Assembly (NCBI GenBank): GCA_030248225.1
Contig: JASANE010016330.1
Span: forward strand, 1 to 64,000
Source of the DNA: Trileptium ribeirensis
Lineage: Eukaryota; Nematoda; Enoplea; Enoplida; Thoracostomopsidae
Reading direction: 5' to 3'
DNA length: 64,000 nt
In this document: positions 1 through 12,500 of the stretch, piece after piece
Position numbering within the stretch: position 1 is the stretch's first letter
How the letters are laid out: every line of letters starts with the position of its first letter
Notes under the pieces: model-generated
What the model was told of the DNA's origin: nothing
Database searches by the model: none
Seen by the model: only the letters and a program-made list of their open reading frames with translations
Made by a program: the position numbers and the translations under genes

Positions 1-312
1 TCTGTAGCGTATCTTGGTTAGCATATACTCTACGGGCTAGGACATTAAAAACTATCTATTTAAACACGGTAGAATTCAAACTCAAAGCTTAGGGTTTAAG
101 CGCGGTAAATTCTAACAATCTGATTACTTAAAATTTATGAAAATAAATTACGGAAAAAATTGAGCAATAAATTTCTACCAAAAATATAAGCCATAAACAC
201 GCAGATCAGGGAGCTTTGCGTTTAAAACTAAATGCTACACCAAATAATTCTCTGTGCAAGTGCTAAAAACAATATTCTAGAAACCATTTGAACGCATAAT
301 ATAAATACTCAC
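1..312. other. Phkb intron (incomplete)
   Basis: AT-rich intronic sequence 3' of exon J. No coding stretch matching the expected next beta-subunit segment was seen. Nothing else recognised. Confidence 0.6.
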
Positions 313-522
313 ATAATAAGGCAGATATTATGTACATCGACTGGCCCCACAGAAAAATCGTATCACGCGCTGGACAGTTAGGATCACGCGCTGCGACCAT
401 TATTTGAGAGCCGGGATCTTTCTTTTCTTCATGAACTAGATCCGCCGGAACATAATAGTATTTTGGCATTATCGGACCTGTAGTAAATTCAAGCATTACT
501 ACAGTTTCACTTCTTCTAATGA
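313..522 (-). CDS. Phkb: Phkb exon J (last exon in window)
   Basis: Encodes [20 protein letters not shown] then [18 protein letters not shown] and [17 protein letters not shown], matching the [11 protein letters not shown]..EKxxPGSQ...LFLWGQxxYIIxxLL block that is diagnostic for beta subunits. The donor is T|GTGAGT. The 5' edge is ambiguous. Acceptor GCGGAAG (edge 522) pairs in phase with the first donor of exon I; acceptor GTCATTAG (edge 515) pairs in phase with the second. The next exon, continuing after WGQSMYII, must lie left of the window; bases 1-312 show no convincing continuation. Confidence 0.9.
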
Positions 523-3500
523 CTTCCGCGAGACAAGCGACGACAAAATACACATGTACTACGATTTGAGCACAATTGACTACCAGTAGGCTGTAGTGGA
601 ATAAGCAGCATTTTTGACATAATAGACTGTGTTTCGAGCAAACAATATTGCAATTACTTTATTTTACCGCAAACAATAATTATATACAAGCGAACAACAA
701 CCAAATTGCCAATTTTCGGCAAATACTATCTATGTATTTTATCATTAAATTAAGACGATAAAAATTAAACCATAGAGTCTGCCTGTTCATTCAGAACCAG
801 CATCATGTATCTTCTCTTCGCGTTCACAGCAGCAGATTATTGCAAAAATTCGTTTTTATTTGAAAACCTAAATTTATTGATAAAAGCTTATCGTTAAAAA
901 CGTGATTACGACCTGAGAAGCATGCTACCAAAAAATATTTGTGCAACAATAATATGCATTCTTTTGCAATATCAACAAGGTTTAGAAGCCAAATCGAAAA
1001 ATAAAATATTTTGCTTTTATGTATATCCCTATATCATTTCTAAAAATATAAAATCTTAAAGTCCATCTAATTTTTTTATGTTTATTCCAGTATCATATTT
1101 CTAGAAATATGAAATCTTAAGGTTCGTCTATTTTTTATGTTTATTCCTGTATCATTTCTACATAGAAATATAAAATTTTAAAGCATTTCTAAAATTTGTC
1201 TGGACAACATAGAAATATTAAATTTACTTATTGTCGCAGCTGAAGGTAACGCTGTGCTGGTTAGGCTGTATTCAGCTATCTTAATGGCGCCAGAACCTCT
1301 TTGATTTTCCCGAATAGTGTATGAAAATACACAAGTTACCAATATTTATTTAAACGTATTATACTATCGTACACAAATTATTGAACGTTTAATTTTGATC
1401 TCTGTAGAATGTTAAAAAAATATTGGCGGTATTCGCAGAACAATCCCAACAGCTAAAAGACCGTCGCATCACGAGCGATCGAGGAGAGAGCGGCTCTCGA
1501 ATGAGCCGCCAACAAGTGGCTCGCTCGAGATTTAGAAATTATTTGAATTAATAATAAATTGTATTTTTAGAACAAATTTATTTCGAGCGAGTCGCGAGCG
1601 AAGGACAGTCATTTTTGGCGAGTACTGTAGTTCCTGGTTGAATTATACTTAAAACTGAAGTGAACTTGTTGTACAGAACAGTTTCGACGAAGCACACATT
1701 TGAGCAACTAATTAACTAACCATCGATGGATGGTAACAGCAAGGGTTCAAGCTTTTCGTAGTAATCAGTTGCTTTGTCATCATCACCGGCGAAAATGGCT
1801 ACAACAACGTACACAATGCTATTATCATTATTACAGTAATAAAATACAATATGAAACTTTGAGATTAGAAATCGAACTCCAGCGACAAGTTGCGCTCATT
1901 TATTTTTTAACTTAATAATATCCACGCAATTTCATAAATTGTGGTGACATGACAATAATATTGTAAGTTAAAGAAAACTGCTCCGACTCGCTATAAAACA
2001 AGGGTAAATGTATTTCGTTTTATTGTGTCACCGCCGTAGAAGTACAAAAACGATATTAAAACACCCAAACTATCACTCTATGCTGGCTAGTCCAAAGTAT
2101 GGGGCCGACATTTTCGGATGCCCCGCGGCAAAACGGAGGTACCCCCGGCTCAAAGCCCTCTGCTGAGAAAAATTTACGTCTAAACGCGACAAAATCCGGC
2201 AAAAAAAACTGTCCCCTCGGCAGAATCAGGCACCCCCAGCAGGTGAGCCGGGGCCCCCCGGCTATAATTTCCGAAGTTTGGACAAGCCAGCTATGCGTAT
2301 GTTGTTCGCGATAAAAGTCACGTTCGTTATCACCAGCTTTATTATTATGTTGAGTTAATCGCACAACTTAATTTCAAAGTTCCAACAGCTAGGGCAGAAA
2401 ATTCTTTGAACATTTTCTTCACAGCAAATTCGAAACAAAAAGAAATAAGTGCAAAAGCATCACAAATATACTTTAAAGCAAAAACAATTGAAAAACATTC
2501 TCAAACACGTCAGACAACGGGACGCTAAATACAAACATAGGCTGGCTTCTCCCAAGTGGAGATGGGCCCTGGCATTTTTCGATTGCCCCATTGCACGGTT
2601 AGGCCTTCTAGCAAAATTTCCCCGGTTAAAACAAACCCAGATGAAATAAAAAATGACAAAAATTTTTAAAAAAATCCCTTTCCGAAGTTAAAAATTTGAC
2701 TAATTTCAGCAAAACACTGGTTGAAGGTTGGTTTCGATCTCAATAAAGACATTTTTTGCACCGTTTATGGCGCTATTTATTAACAATTTTTGCGTTTTCG
2801 CTGAAAAATATTAAATTTTGAAAATTTTTTAATTTCAACATCCAGTTCTAGCCGGGGAAAGGGTGGGGCTGTCCATGCCCCCTGGCAAAATTTTCACCGG
2901 ATGGATAAGCCGGATAGAAATTCCTGCGTGTTATCCCAAACAAGAACTCAACGATATACTTGCTTCAACCACATCCCGCTTACGTTTGTCTGTAATGTCG
3001 CCGTAAGTTTTTCCATAGCAAAAATAATAAAAAATCATAACCAGATTCAGTCGGTATTATTCGATAGCCACTTACTTACCGTTAATAACCTGCAAGCTGA
3101 AAAACATCGGCCATTGGCACTCAATTGAATCAAAAAATTTTGTCTCCCCAAAATTGTAAAATCGCCGCTTTGTATCATGTTTCACTGTGCCCTCTCCGTC
3201 GCGTAGGAATCTAAAATAAAAAAATTGCACAGATAAAAAATTAGATCGCACCTATGCTGTTCTTAGGTACAAAGGATAACATGTGCAAGATTGTGCTGAA
3301 AACTAGAGCAACAACAAACAACTAGCTAAGCATGGTACATCGGAATAATATAATGCGAAAAAATATACATTAGTGTGTATATAACGTACAGTAAGCGCTA
3401 GAAATGACCGTCCCATTTCGAGCGAGTGGCTCACTCGAGATTTAGAAACTATATAAATTAATAGTAAATGCTATTTTTAGAACAAATTTATTTCGAGCGA

Positions 3501-6500
3501 GTCGCGAGCGCGGCTCGCGCGACAGTTATTTTTGGCGGGTACTGTAAAACCGAAGTTCTAACGATTCGAGACAAAAGTAGCTAAATACAAACAATTATTG
3601 CCAACCAAATTTTGAATCAAAACGAAGTACTCAATTTGCCCTAAAATTTTTTTATGAAGTTGCATTGGATGCAGAAAATGCATAATTGCCAATGTAACAA
3701 TTTATAACAAAAGCCTCTTAATAAAGCAACAACTTATTTTCGAATCTGCTACACATGAACATCAAGCTATAGATAAATATATGTGTTGCGGTGTTATATC
3801 ACATAGTATAAAAATTGCTTGTTCCCCAGTGTTTTAGAGATTTTTATTCCTCATAAAAAATTTCCAAATTGGTACTCACTAGGGTATAGCAAATTCATTT
3901 TTTTAGAATTTAGCAATATTTTTGGCACACGCCTGTGTTGAAATTGGTGACTGTTAAGCAAAAGGTCGAGGACACTTTTATGTGCTAAAGACATTACTCC
4001 GAGATCAGCGATAACAACATGAATGCACCATTAATGGTTGGCAATCACGTACAGTTACAGTCGTATCTAAGTGCTTAAAAACGAACGAAGTTTCGGCCCA
4101 TTTCGATCGTTTTCGTTAAACGGGGGTTGATCTGTCGCGATTAATTTAAAGAAATTTTCTAGCGTTCAAATAAAGAAAATAAGGTTAAAAACATTTAACA
4201 ATTTAATCGATTTTGTTTAACTGTTAGATTTGTGTCCAATGCTCTTTCGTTCGAAACTCGGCAGTAATTTCTCACGAGTACCGCTACAAAATTTGTAAGC
4301 ATTTCTTTTGTCAGCAGCAAGTACTTTTTATTATACTGCTGGTTATTTGCGTATCAAGTAAGTAAACAAATAGCCAGGTCGTGCTAACAAGAATTGCAAT
4401 AAAAATTTCTTGAAATACCGTTTGTATCCATATTTTCCTTCCAACCGGCGTTCAATCTTACTCATCGTCTTGCTTATGTATGGTCCCCGATGAGTTGCAA
4501 AACAAGGGAATCCCACAGTCGCCATCAAAGCAACGTCTGTATTCTAAAACAGCAACATTTAAAAAATAGCGACAAACGATAATGACTACAATATTAAGTG
4601 TATAATACTTACAATCACAAGAATTCGAACAAAAATCGAACATATTAATTTAACTAAGTTCCATTCCATTACAACGAAAAATCGTCATTTTCTATTAGCG
4701 AAATATTGTTTACGTTTAATTAAACAGCAATAATTATGGTTCGACTACGATCCATTTTATGTGCACTTAACTCTGATCGTAATTGTAGCCAGTAACGACA
4801 AAGTACAGCACTTGCTTAAATTGAACGTCCTGCCTTACGGCCGCCTTACGAAAGAATGAGGCACAAGCAAATAAAAAACTATAAAATTCAACAAAACGTA
4901 AAAATTCTAAAAATCAACATAAGTTTTAGTATCCTCCATCAAGTTGCGAGAGACTAACGCACGAGCAGTGGCCAATAAATTGTGGCGAGTACTGTATGTA
5001 ATAGTACTGCTTAAAAGTTGTTGCAAACCAGCCAACTTTTCCGTCTTGAAATCAGATTCACTTGATCTACGGGAGTAATGATTAGAATAAAGATTAAACA
5101 TTTTAGTTCATGGTACACCTACATCCTGTTGGTTGACATCAGTTACATACTTTTGAAAATGACTCGCGAGGCAGAAGTGTATCAAACGTTGTACGATTAC
5201 GATTGTGAGCATCGATGTCTACATAAATCACGCTACCGGTAGCACCTTCAGAGCCGTACAAATTAAAACCATTGATCGCTTCAAGTGCCGCCTTTGCCAT
5301 TCCCAAAGAACTGAAAGAGTGCAATGTGTTAAATAAGGAACTTTGATAAAATTAAGGCACCGATTTCCTATTGACGGCGAAGAGCACATAACTGCCAAGT
5401 CGGCTTGCGTCCGAATGAATATTACCAGATATCATCTAGTCATCTATTTCCACGTATTTTTACAATGTATTATCTACGTATAAAACTATGTTAATATATT
5501 GTAAAGCTACTGATTTATACTAGTGAAGCTCGCTTGAGAGCCAGAATTCGAGTGGTGAGAACAATCCCCCGAAGTCTGTTGCAGAAAGCACACACAAACA
5601 AAGTCTATACACAGTACGCAGGTGCAGCATTATATAAACCGTAAGTGATGAGTCATAGTTACGCCTCTTTTGATAGCCAACGTATGCAGTAGGCAAAACA
5701 TCATATATACAATGAGTACACAAAAAATGAACTAACCATTTAATAATTCAATAAAACCCTAAACCGTGAAAAGAACGTTAAAGAATTCAAACCGACACTT
5801 GAGAAAAATCTCATTTTTCATACCAAGTATGAAGCAGAAGTGTGAAAAATATTTACCACACAATATTTTTGACACTCGCAATTAGCTTGTTGGCCCAGAA
5901 AACCCCATATCCGACACTAAAACCAACAATAAGCACACATTTAGATGCATTTCCCACGAGTTTTCACCAAATGTGAAATTTGGCGCCAACTATAAGTTTA
6001 AAGACTCTAGATTGGGATGGTGTTGAAAAACTTGTTATATATCATTGGAAAGCCCTGGTAAAGCTACATATAATAGGCCTATTAGTTTGCGGATACCTCG
6101 TTTACTTATTGAGAAAAGTCGCAAAAACTGGAGGGGGTGTCCTAAAAATGGACCAAAATGACGTCATTTTGCCCAATAACCTTTCCCACGGGAAAAAATT
6201 CAAAAATCGGGCTCCATCGCTACACCATTGCGGTTCGAATGAGCTATCTTGCATCAAAATCTGCCCAACCGTTATCGAGATCCAGGTGCGACAGACACAC
6301 ACACAGACAGGACCTCCTCAACCCCCCTCCAGAGCCAAATTTGAAAATTCTCGTTCCACTCGATCGCTTCGCTCACGAGTGGAATATGTTATTTGTCAAA
6401 TTAATATACTTAGACATGAGTATATTGTTAAAAATGTACATTTAAGAACAACAATCAGATCAATCTACAAAGGTGTTTTGATGTTACCAGTTATCCAGCA

Positions 6501-9500
6501 TCCCGGGTGTAGGACGCAAATCAAAAACACCAATATTGCTATCCATTGTTCCTGTTCGAGCATAGGAATTATTTACCTTATAAATAGCAAACACCCCATG
6601 TAACTGATGGTACGTAAATCCAAAATTTCTTACCATAATTTACTGTTATAGTATCCGCTTTTGATTATAATTATCATTATATCTAGCCAAATTACAATCA
6701 AAATTCATGATCTTGATGATGAGATAACGGAATACAATCAGAACTCCAAAACTTGTCCTCGAAAAGTTCCTCGTAATTAGATCCAGTGCAATAGATAATT
6801 AATAAACTCGCTTAATGGATATAAATCATTCATAATTGAACCTCAAAACAAATCGAGGCATTTGTTAAGGAGACAGACGGTAACACTAACATTTAATCTG
6901 ATTCTGGTTCAGATATTTTTCAACCCTTTTTCACATTTAAACCTGCGATGGACCTGAACTTTATCAGCTGTAAATATCACAAAAAGTGACGCATATAAAT
7001 GAAAACTTGCGCCGAATACAATAAAGCATTCGAAACCCTAATAACGATATTGGAGAAATATACATGAACTTGGAGCAAAAAAAATTTTGAACGAATATGT
7101 TTCGTAGCTTCGACGATCACGTGTAGTACCGATAAAACATTTCTGCTGCAACCGAATAAATAACAGCATAAATAACATAACATAGATAGATACACATAAC
7201 GTCAACATATAAAGATAACGCCAATAAGACACAAATTATGCATATAATGATAACAGCAATACTTGCGGTATTTTTTACACAATATTAGTCATTTTTGCTC
7301 TCTTATTCAGTCGTCTGAGACATTCGTCTGAGTAGACATTAGGCTTGCAGGTGGAATATATCGGTGACTTTTGCGCTGCCAAAATCTTTATCACATCACT
7401 TAACAGTCACCATAGTTAGAAACGATAATACCATAATTCTACCAGCTGATGTAGGTTAAAAGTGAGAATTGTTAAAGCCTACTGGTACACAGGAAGATAC
7501 AACACAGATGTTTTACTGTTATGCAATCAGTGGTTAAATAATTAGGGATATCCGAAAATCCATTCCTGATTTATAGCAGTTGTTGTAATAAAACTGTACA
7601 TAATGAGTGGTCAGACATTCAGATGCGTACACCTGGGTTGCTCATTTGTGGAGTCAGCTCAGCATCTTAAAAGTGGTAGTCCAGCACAAATCACGATCTG
7701 GCTTTGTGTACAAGGGCACGTTTTGCGATATAAAGACATACAGGAGTTGCCCACGGTCACTATTTTACAAATTTACTGGCCGCATAAACTTGAAAAAGCA
7801 ACTGTACTATTCTCGTTTTTGTCGTATACTAGTATTCACACGTAGGTCGCAAAATACAGCTATAAGATTGAGTGTGTCATTACTTGTGAACGAGGACAAA
7901 GTTGAAAAATTAGGAAATAATGTGCGTGCGCAAGTTATAATCCCTATAGCCCCTATTTGCATTCGCATGCACTGCGATTACAGATACCAAAAGCGTCCCT
8001 AAAGGTTTTAACGATTCAGTTCATGAGTTTGACAACGTAACAATCCGGGTATATATATCTAACGTGCACTCACTTATAAGTGCAGTAATCAAGAAAAAAA
8101 GATAATCTTACAGCAAAATTGTTTTATTCTAGCGTTTTTTTCTGCTGTGCATTTTTTGAAAATGTCATTGGTCTATTGCAGTTAAATGCTCAGAGTATAT
8201 AATATAGAAAATTCGTACACTCTACGAGATATAAAGCTACAAACGGTCACGACTTTAAGGCGCCTCCCGATTAATAACACATGCTATTAGCTCTAGGATA
8301 AACCCAACGGTGGATCAAAATAACTTTGCTACTATGCTAGTTTGCTATGCTTATAAAAAATGACCATAGTGTTATATATAGCAAATACGCTAACCTCGCA
8401 TTTAACTCACACGTGCCGTTGTTGTAGCGAGTACCTTGCTCCCAAATTCCAAAATCAGGGGTACGGTAAGCTCGGTCGATATAAAAGACTAAATTTTGAA
8501 CAAAGTGAACCTGAAGTTTAAGAACGTAAAAGCTAAACACTCTTATATGCAGCTGCTTTTTTCCAAGCACGCCGTTTTGATAATAATGAAATAAGTAGAC
8601 TTATCATCCTGGGATAAATACAGATTTGCACCAAGACGGGTCATAGTACATCGATACCCTTTGGTCTCCGACAGTATGTTATGATGAACACTAAGCAGAA
8701 TAAAGTTATTACTATTACACCATCCGGGCCTGTCCACAGCCCTCCGAAAAGTGGGGGGAACTTCGGGAGGCCCCCATGTTCATTCTCGGGGAAAATTAAA
8801 AGTGGAGGAGGGTAAATTTTGCTTAAAAATGCTAAATATTTCCATATTTTCATGCATTTTTACTACTGTACATGTATTTTCAAGCTAAAAAACGATATTT
8901 TAGCATTATAAATAGTGCTAATTAATGTTTAAAAACAATTTGCAAACAATAAACATAAATTGTCAGACATAAAAATTTTTGGAATTAGTTGAACATGGGG
9001 GTTTCGCCCGACTGGTGGGACGGACATGGGGAAATCTCACGAACACGGAGGGATTTGGAAAGTGGGGGGAGGCCCACACTGTGGACAGGCCAGCCTTTCT
9101 GGTTGTGGTCTGAACACTAAAGAATCGTCGCCCAAGCTGCTTCTGCTTATATTCCCTTTCCGCTGTAACAATAATAAATTTGCTTACATGGGACCCACCA
9201 ATATACACTGTAGATAACAAAACATCATGTTCAGCGTACTTTATAACCTAATAAACGCTCGTTTTAAGGTAAAAACACGGCATGCTGAAATTTGAAAAAT
9301 TAATATTTTTTGGAAACGGTTGACGGACCATATTCGGGAGCACAGCAGTTCAAGCAATGGCCCCCATAAAATAGTGTGGTTCAATAAAAAATCTCGATGA
9401 GCTGATGGCGGTCACCGTTTTTCGTATCGAAGCCTGCATCGTTAGACATACATAGATGCCCATAGGGGTAGGGAAATTACATTCCACCTGAGGCGTCGGA

Positions 9501-12500
9501 CCCCGTTTGCTTGGTGACCTTACCGCCTCTACCTCGCGCCGAAGGCGCTTCGTCACCCCCGGAAAACAACGTATGGTACCCAACATTCTCCATCATTGCG
9601 AAGAAGCCCTATTGTTTGCACTATGTAAAAATTTAAGGACCTTCGATACTTCTTCGTACAAAAACAAAAAGGTAATTTGGAACAGGAAACGCCGCACTCC
9701 AACTGATGTATGTGACTTGAGGAGAGGTGATGGGTCTAGTGGTGCTAAATCGCCAAAAGGTATATCTACCGATTTAAGCACTGATACCAAATTTGGTAAG
9801 GTTTACCAGATATAGAAATGGCGGGTCAAACGAATTTGAAATCTTGAAAAAGGTAACAAAATAAACAGCTTTTAACAGAGGTTTTGGCAGCGATCGTGAG
9901 GCGATTTACTTTCAAAAATACTGAATTATAACAATTTTCAAATTCTAAAATTAATAATTTAATAATACTAATTGTTTCTATATACAACAGTTTTATAATG
10001 AATTAATAAATTTCATTTCGTATTATGAATAATTTACTGAACGATTTAAGCGGCATTAATAATACTCAAAAACAAAATATATCACATAAGCTCTTTAAAA
10101 ATATAAAAAAGCAAAATATTACGATAAATTGCTTAATTATTGCAATAATATTCTTATTACTACGAAGTATCAGTCGCAAAAAGATGTTACGGTAATAACA
10201 TAAAATCTAATGGCGACTGTAGTTGACTGGCTTCTCCAAAGCGGGGGTCGGCTGCTCAACTTGATTACATGCGATTTCTTCAGCAATTAAATAGAAATGT
10301 CCGGACCAGACCGGTCCCCGATGAATTTTTACTCAATGTGGTCCGCATAAACAATGGTCAGTGTTACACATTTCCATTTTACTGGCCAAAAATAAACTTA
10401 CACAGTTATACCAATTGTTGTAGGTGCTACCTATAAGGTCGACCTGTTGAAGCACATATCAAATAGTATAGTAAGTGCAAAAGAACAGTGATTTATGGTT
10501 AAAAGTTCTTGGAACGTAGACAATTCTACCTTATTTCAAACGATATACAGTACTCGCCAAAAATGACCGTCGCATTTCGAGCGAGCGAGTCGCGAGCGAG
10601 TGGCTCGCTCGAGATTTCGCAACTATTTAAATTAATAGAAAATTCTATTTTTAGAACAAATTTATTTCGAGCGAGTCGCGAGCGAGTCTCGAGCGAGTCG
10701 CGAGCGAGTGTCGAGCGAGTCGCGAGCGAGCGACAGTCATTTTTGGCGGGTACTGTAGCAACATTCGATTTTTAGAGCACTTGGATTCTGGAAGACACTC
10801 ATAACCCAACAGTAAAGACAAAGCGTCCAGTAACAACACCTAGCACGGAGTTTATAGTCAGAATGAAAACAACAAATTACACCTAGGCGTATAATCGATT
10901 TTTGTCCATTGGTCCAAACAAAATACATTGACAATAGAGTTTTCGTAAGTATTATTTAAGAATTGACAATTCTGCCTGTATGCATCAATTTCGTATGAGA
11001 TAACCACGGGTTTGGACACTGGGGATAATTAAAGAAAGGTTGGTCGATAGGTAGTAGCTGCAAAGCGTTAGCTATTTAAAACATAACGTAATATCAATGG
11101 GTACATAATATAACCTTACAATTTATCACCTACACTGCTCGATGACCTTTAGCGCAACATCATTGATTTGTTGTCTAGTTGCAAAAATCAACATTGGAGT
11201 TAACATTAGTAAAAGCTATGTATGCGCCAAAACAATGGACTTACCTCGTCCTCGGAAAATATAACAGGAAGTCCAGATTCAATCAATTGGCACAATGTAA
11301 TCAGAAACAACGATACCACGTCAATCTAAAACAGAAATTAAATAAACATTTCGCGTAGAAACATTATATTCAATTCTAAGGTATGTTTTACACAATATGC
11401 TATCTGGGATCCCCAAATTGCGGAGGAAGGGGCTGGAATTTTCAAGCACCCCCTGGCAAAAACGATATGTTCCAGGGTCGCGCCCCCTGGCAAACTATTG
11501 TGCTCTCCCGGTTCATCGCCTCTTGTCAAAATTTTTTCGTTTCCACTCGCTAAGAGCATTCCCAAACAACATAAAATTTGATCAAAATTTGTAATAAAAT
11601 TTAGTCTTGAGCCCAAAAATTTCGTATATTTTGTCAAAAGTTTTTTCTATCCATCAAAAACGTTTTGGAAACGTTCCCGACATGATTTTAACCCTTTCTT
11701 TTGGAAAAATGTCCTATGACAAGGTTGGGCGCCCCTTGTTTTCAGCGAATCGAGAGTCTAGCACAATTATGTCTTTGAGGCGATTTTTTATAAACGTTTT
11801 CTCTTTTACACATTATGATAAAATAATAAAGTAACACTAACAACTGCACCTTCACCGGCATACACTGTGCTAATATTTTTGGTTAAACGAATTTTTGGTA
11901 ACTTATGTAATTTGATGTCACTTTTCGAGCGAGACCAAAACATAGAATACACGTGGTGTGAAGAGAAAAATCTTTCGAACAGCCATCTAACAAATTTTAA
12001 TTTGATATTACAGCTTTAATAATAATTATAATAATCGTTTTACAACGCAACACTCTCGAACAACACTCGGGTTGTTGAACATAATGCGTAACACAATTAT
12101 ATTATCACTCAACCGATCAGAAATGATTAGATTCGGAAAAGAAATCCACAAGTATCAGTAAACCATAGTTATTTCTACCAAGGACTGTACATTCATGTTC
12201 CGTCATTACACAGACAAGGTGTTAGACGTCAGTTTTGGATGGTTTTCTGCGAAGAATCTTATTTCTGGACAAGTTACAAAACTACTTTCATGAGTCATGA
12301 TAGCTTGGTCAGATATAGCACTTGATGCGTCCGCAGGAATCCACATACGCTATATTGTTTACACTATTCTTATAAAATAAAGATCGCTTACTCAATGAAA
12401 AGGAAAGTATTATGCTTTGGCACCCAATTTTTAAAATTATGGATTTTTTATCGCGGTTTAGTGGACAATCGCTAGACAGAGTTGGTCTAACGTTTGTATT

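Larger units (their letters stand above)
523..3079. other. Phkb intron I/J with repeats
   Basis: Intron between exons I and J. It holds a MITE (1,449-1,629) and two GC-richer putative terminal-inverted-repeat elements (2,082-2,291 and 2,541-2,906). The rest is AT-rich. At 1,030-1,180 a phrase built around TTTATGTTTATTCC and TATCATTTCTA is repeated three times with about 65-bp spacing. Confidence 0.7.
8511..11244. other. Phkb intron E/F with repeats
   Basis: 2.7-kb intron containing a TIR element (8,727-9,091), a fragment of repeat F1 (9,285-9,480), an unexplained ORF (9,507-9,815, plus, 102 codons, Arg/Lys-rich, no family recognised) and a MITE (10,546-10,757). Confidence 0.65.

Noticed and set aside
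5980..6603. 207-codon plus-strand ORF, longest in the window
   Set aside because: Runs through dispersed repeat F4 and a microsatellite-like ACACACACAGACAG tract, antisense within a Phkb intron; no domain and composition changes along its length.
7603..8002. Overlapping plus-strand ORFs of 80 and 131 codons
   Set aside because: Two overlapping frames in an intron, no domain, no codon bias, antisense to Phkb.
10509..10775. ORFs with [15 protein letters not shown] repeats
   Set aside because: Translation of the GAGCGAGTC array inside MITE copy 3.
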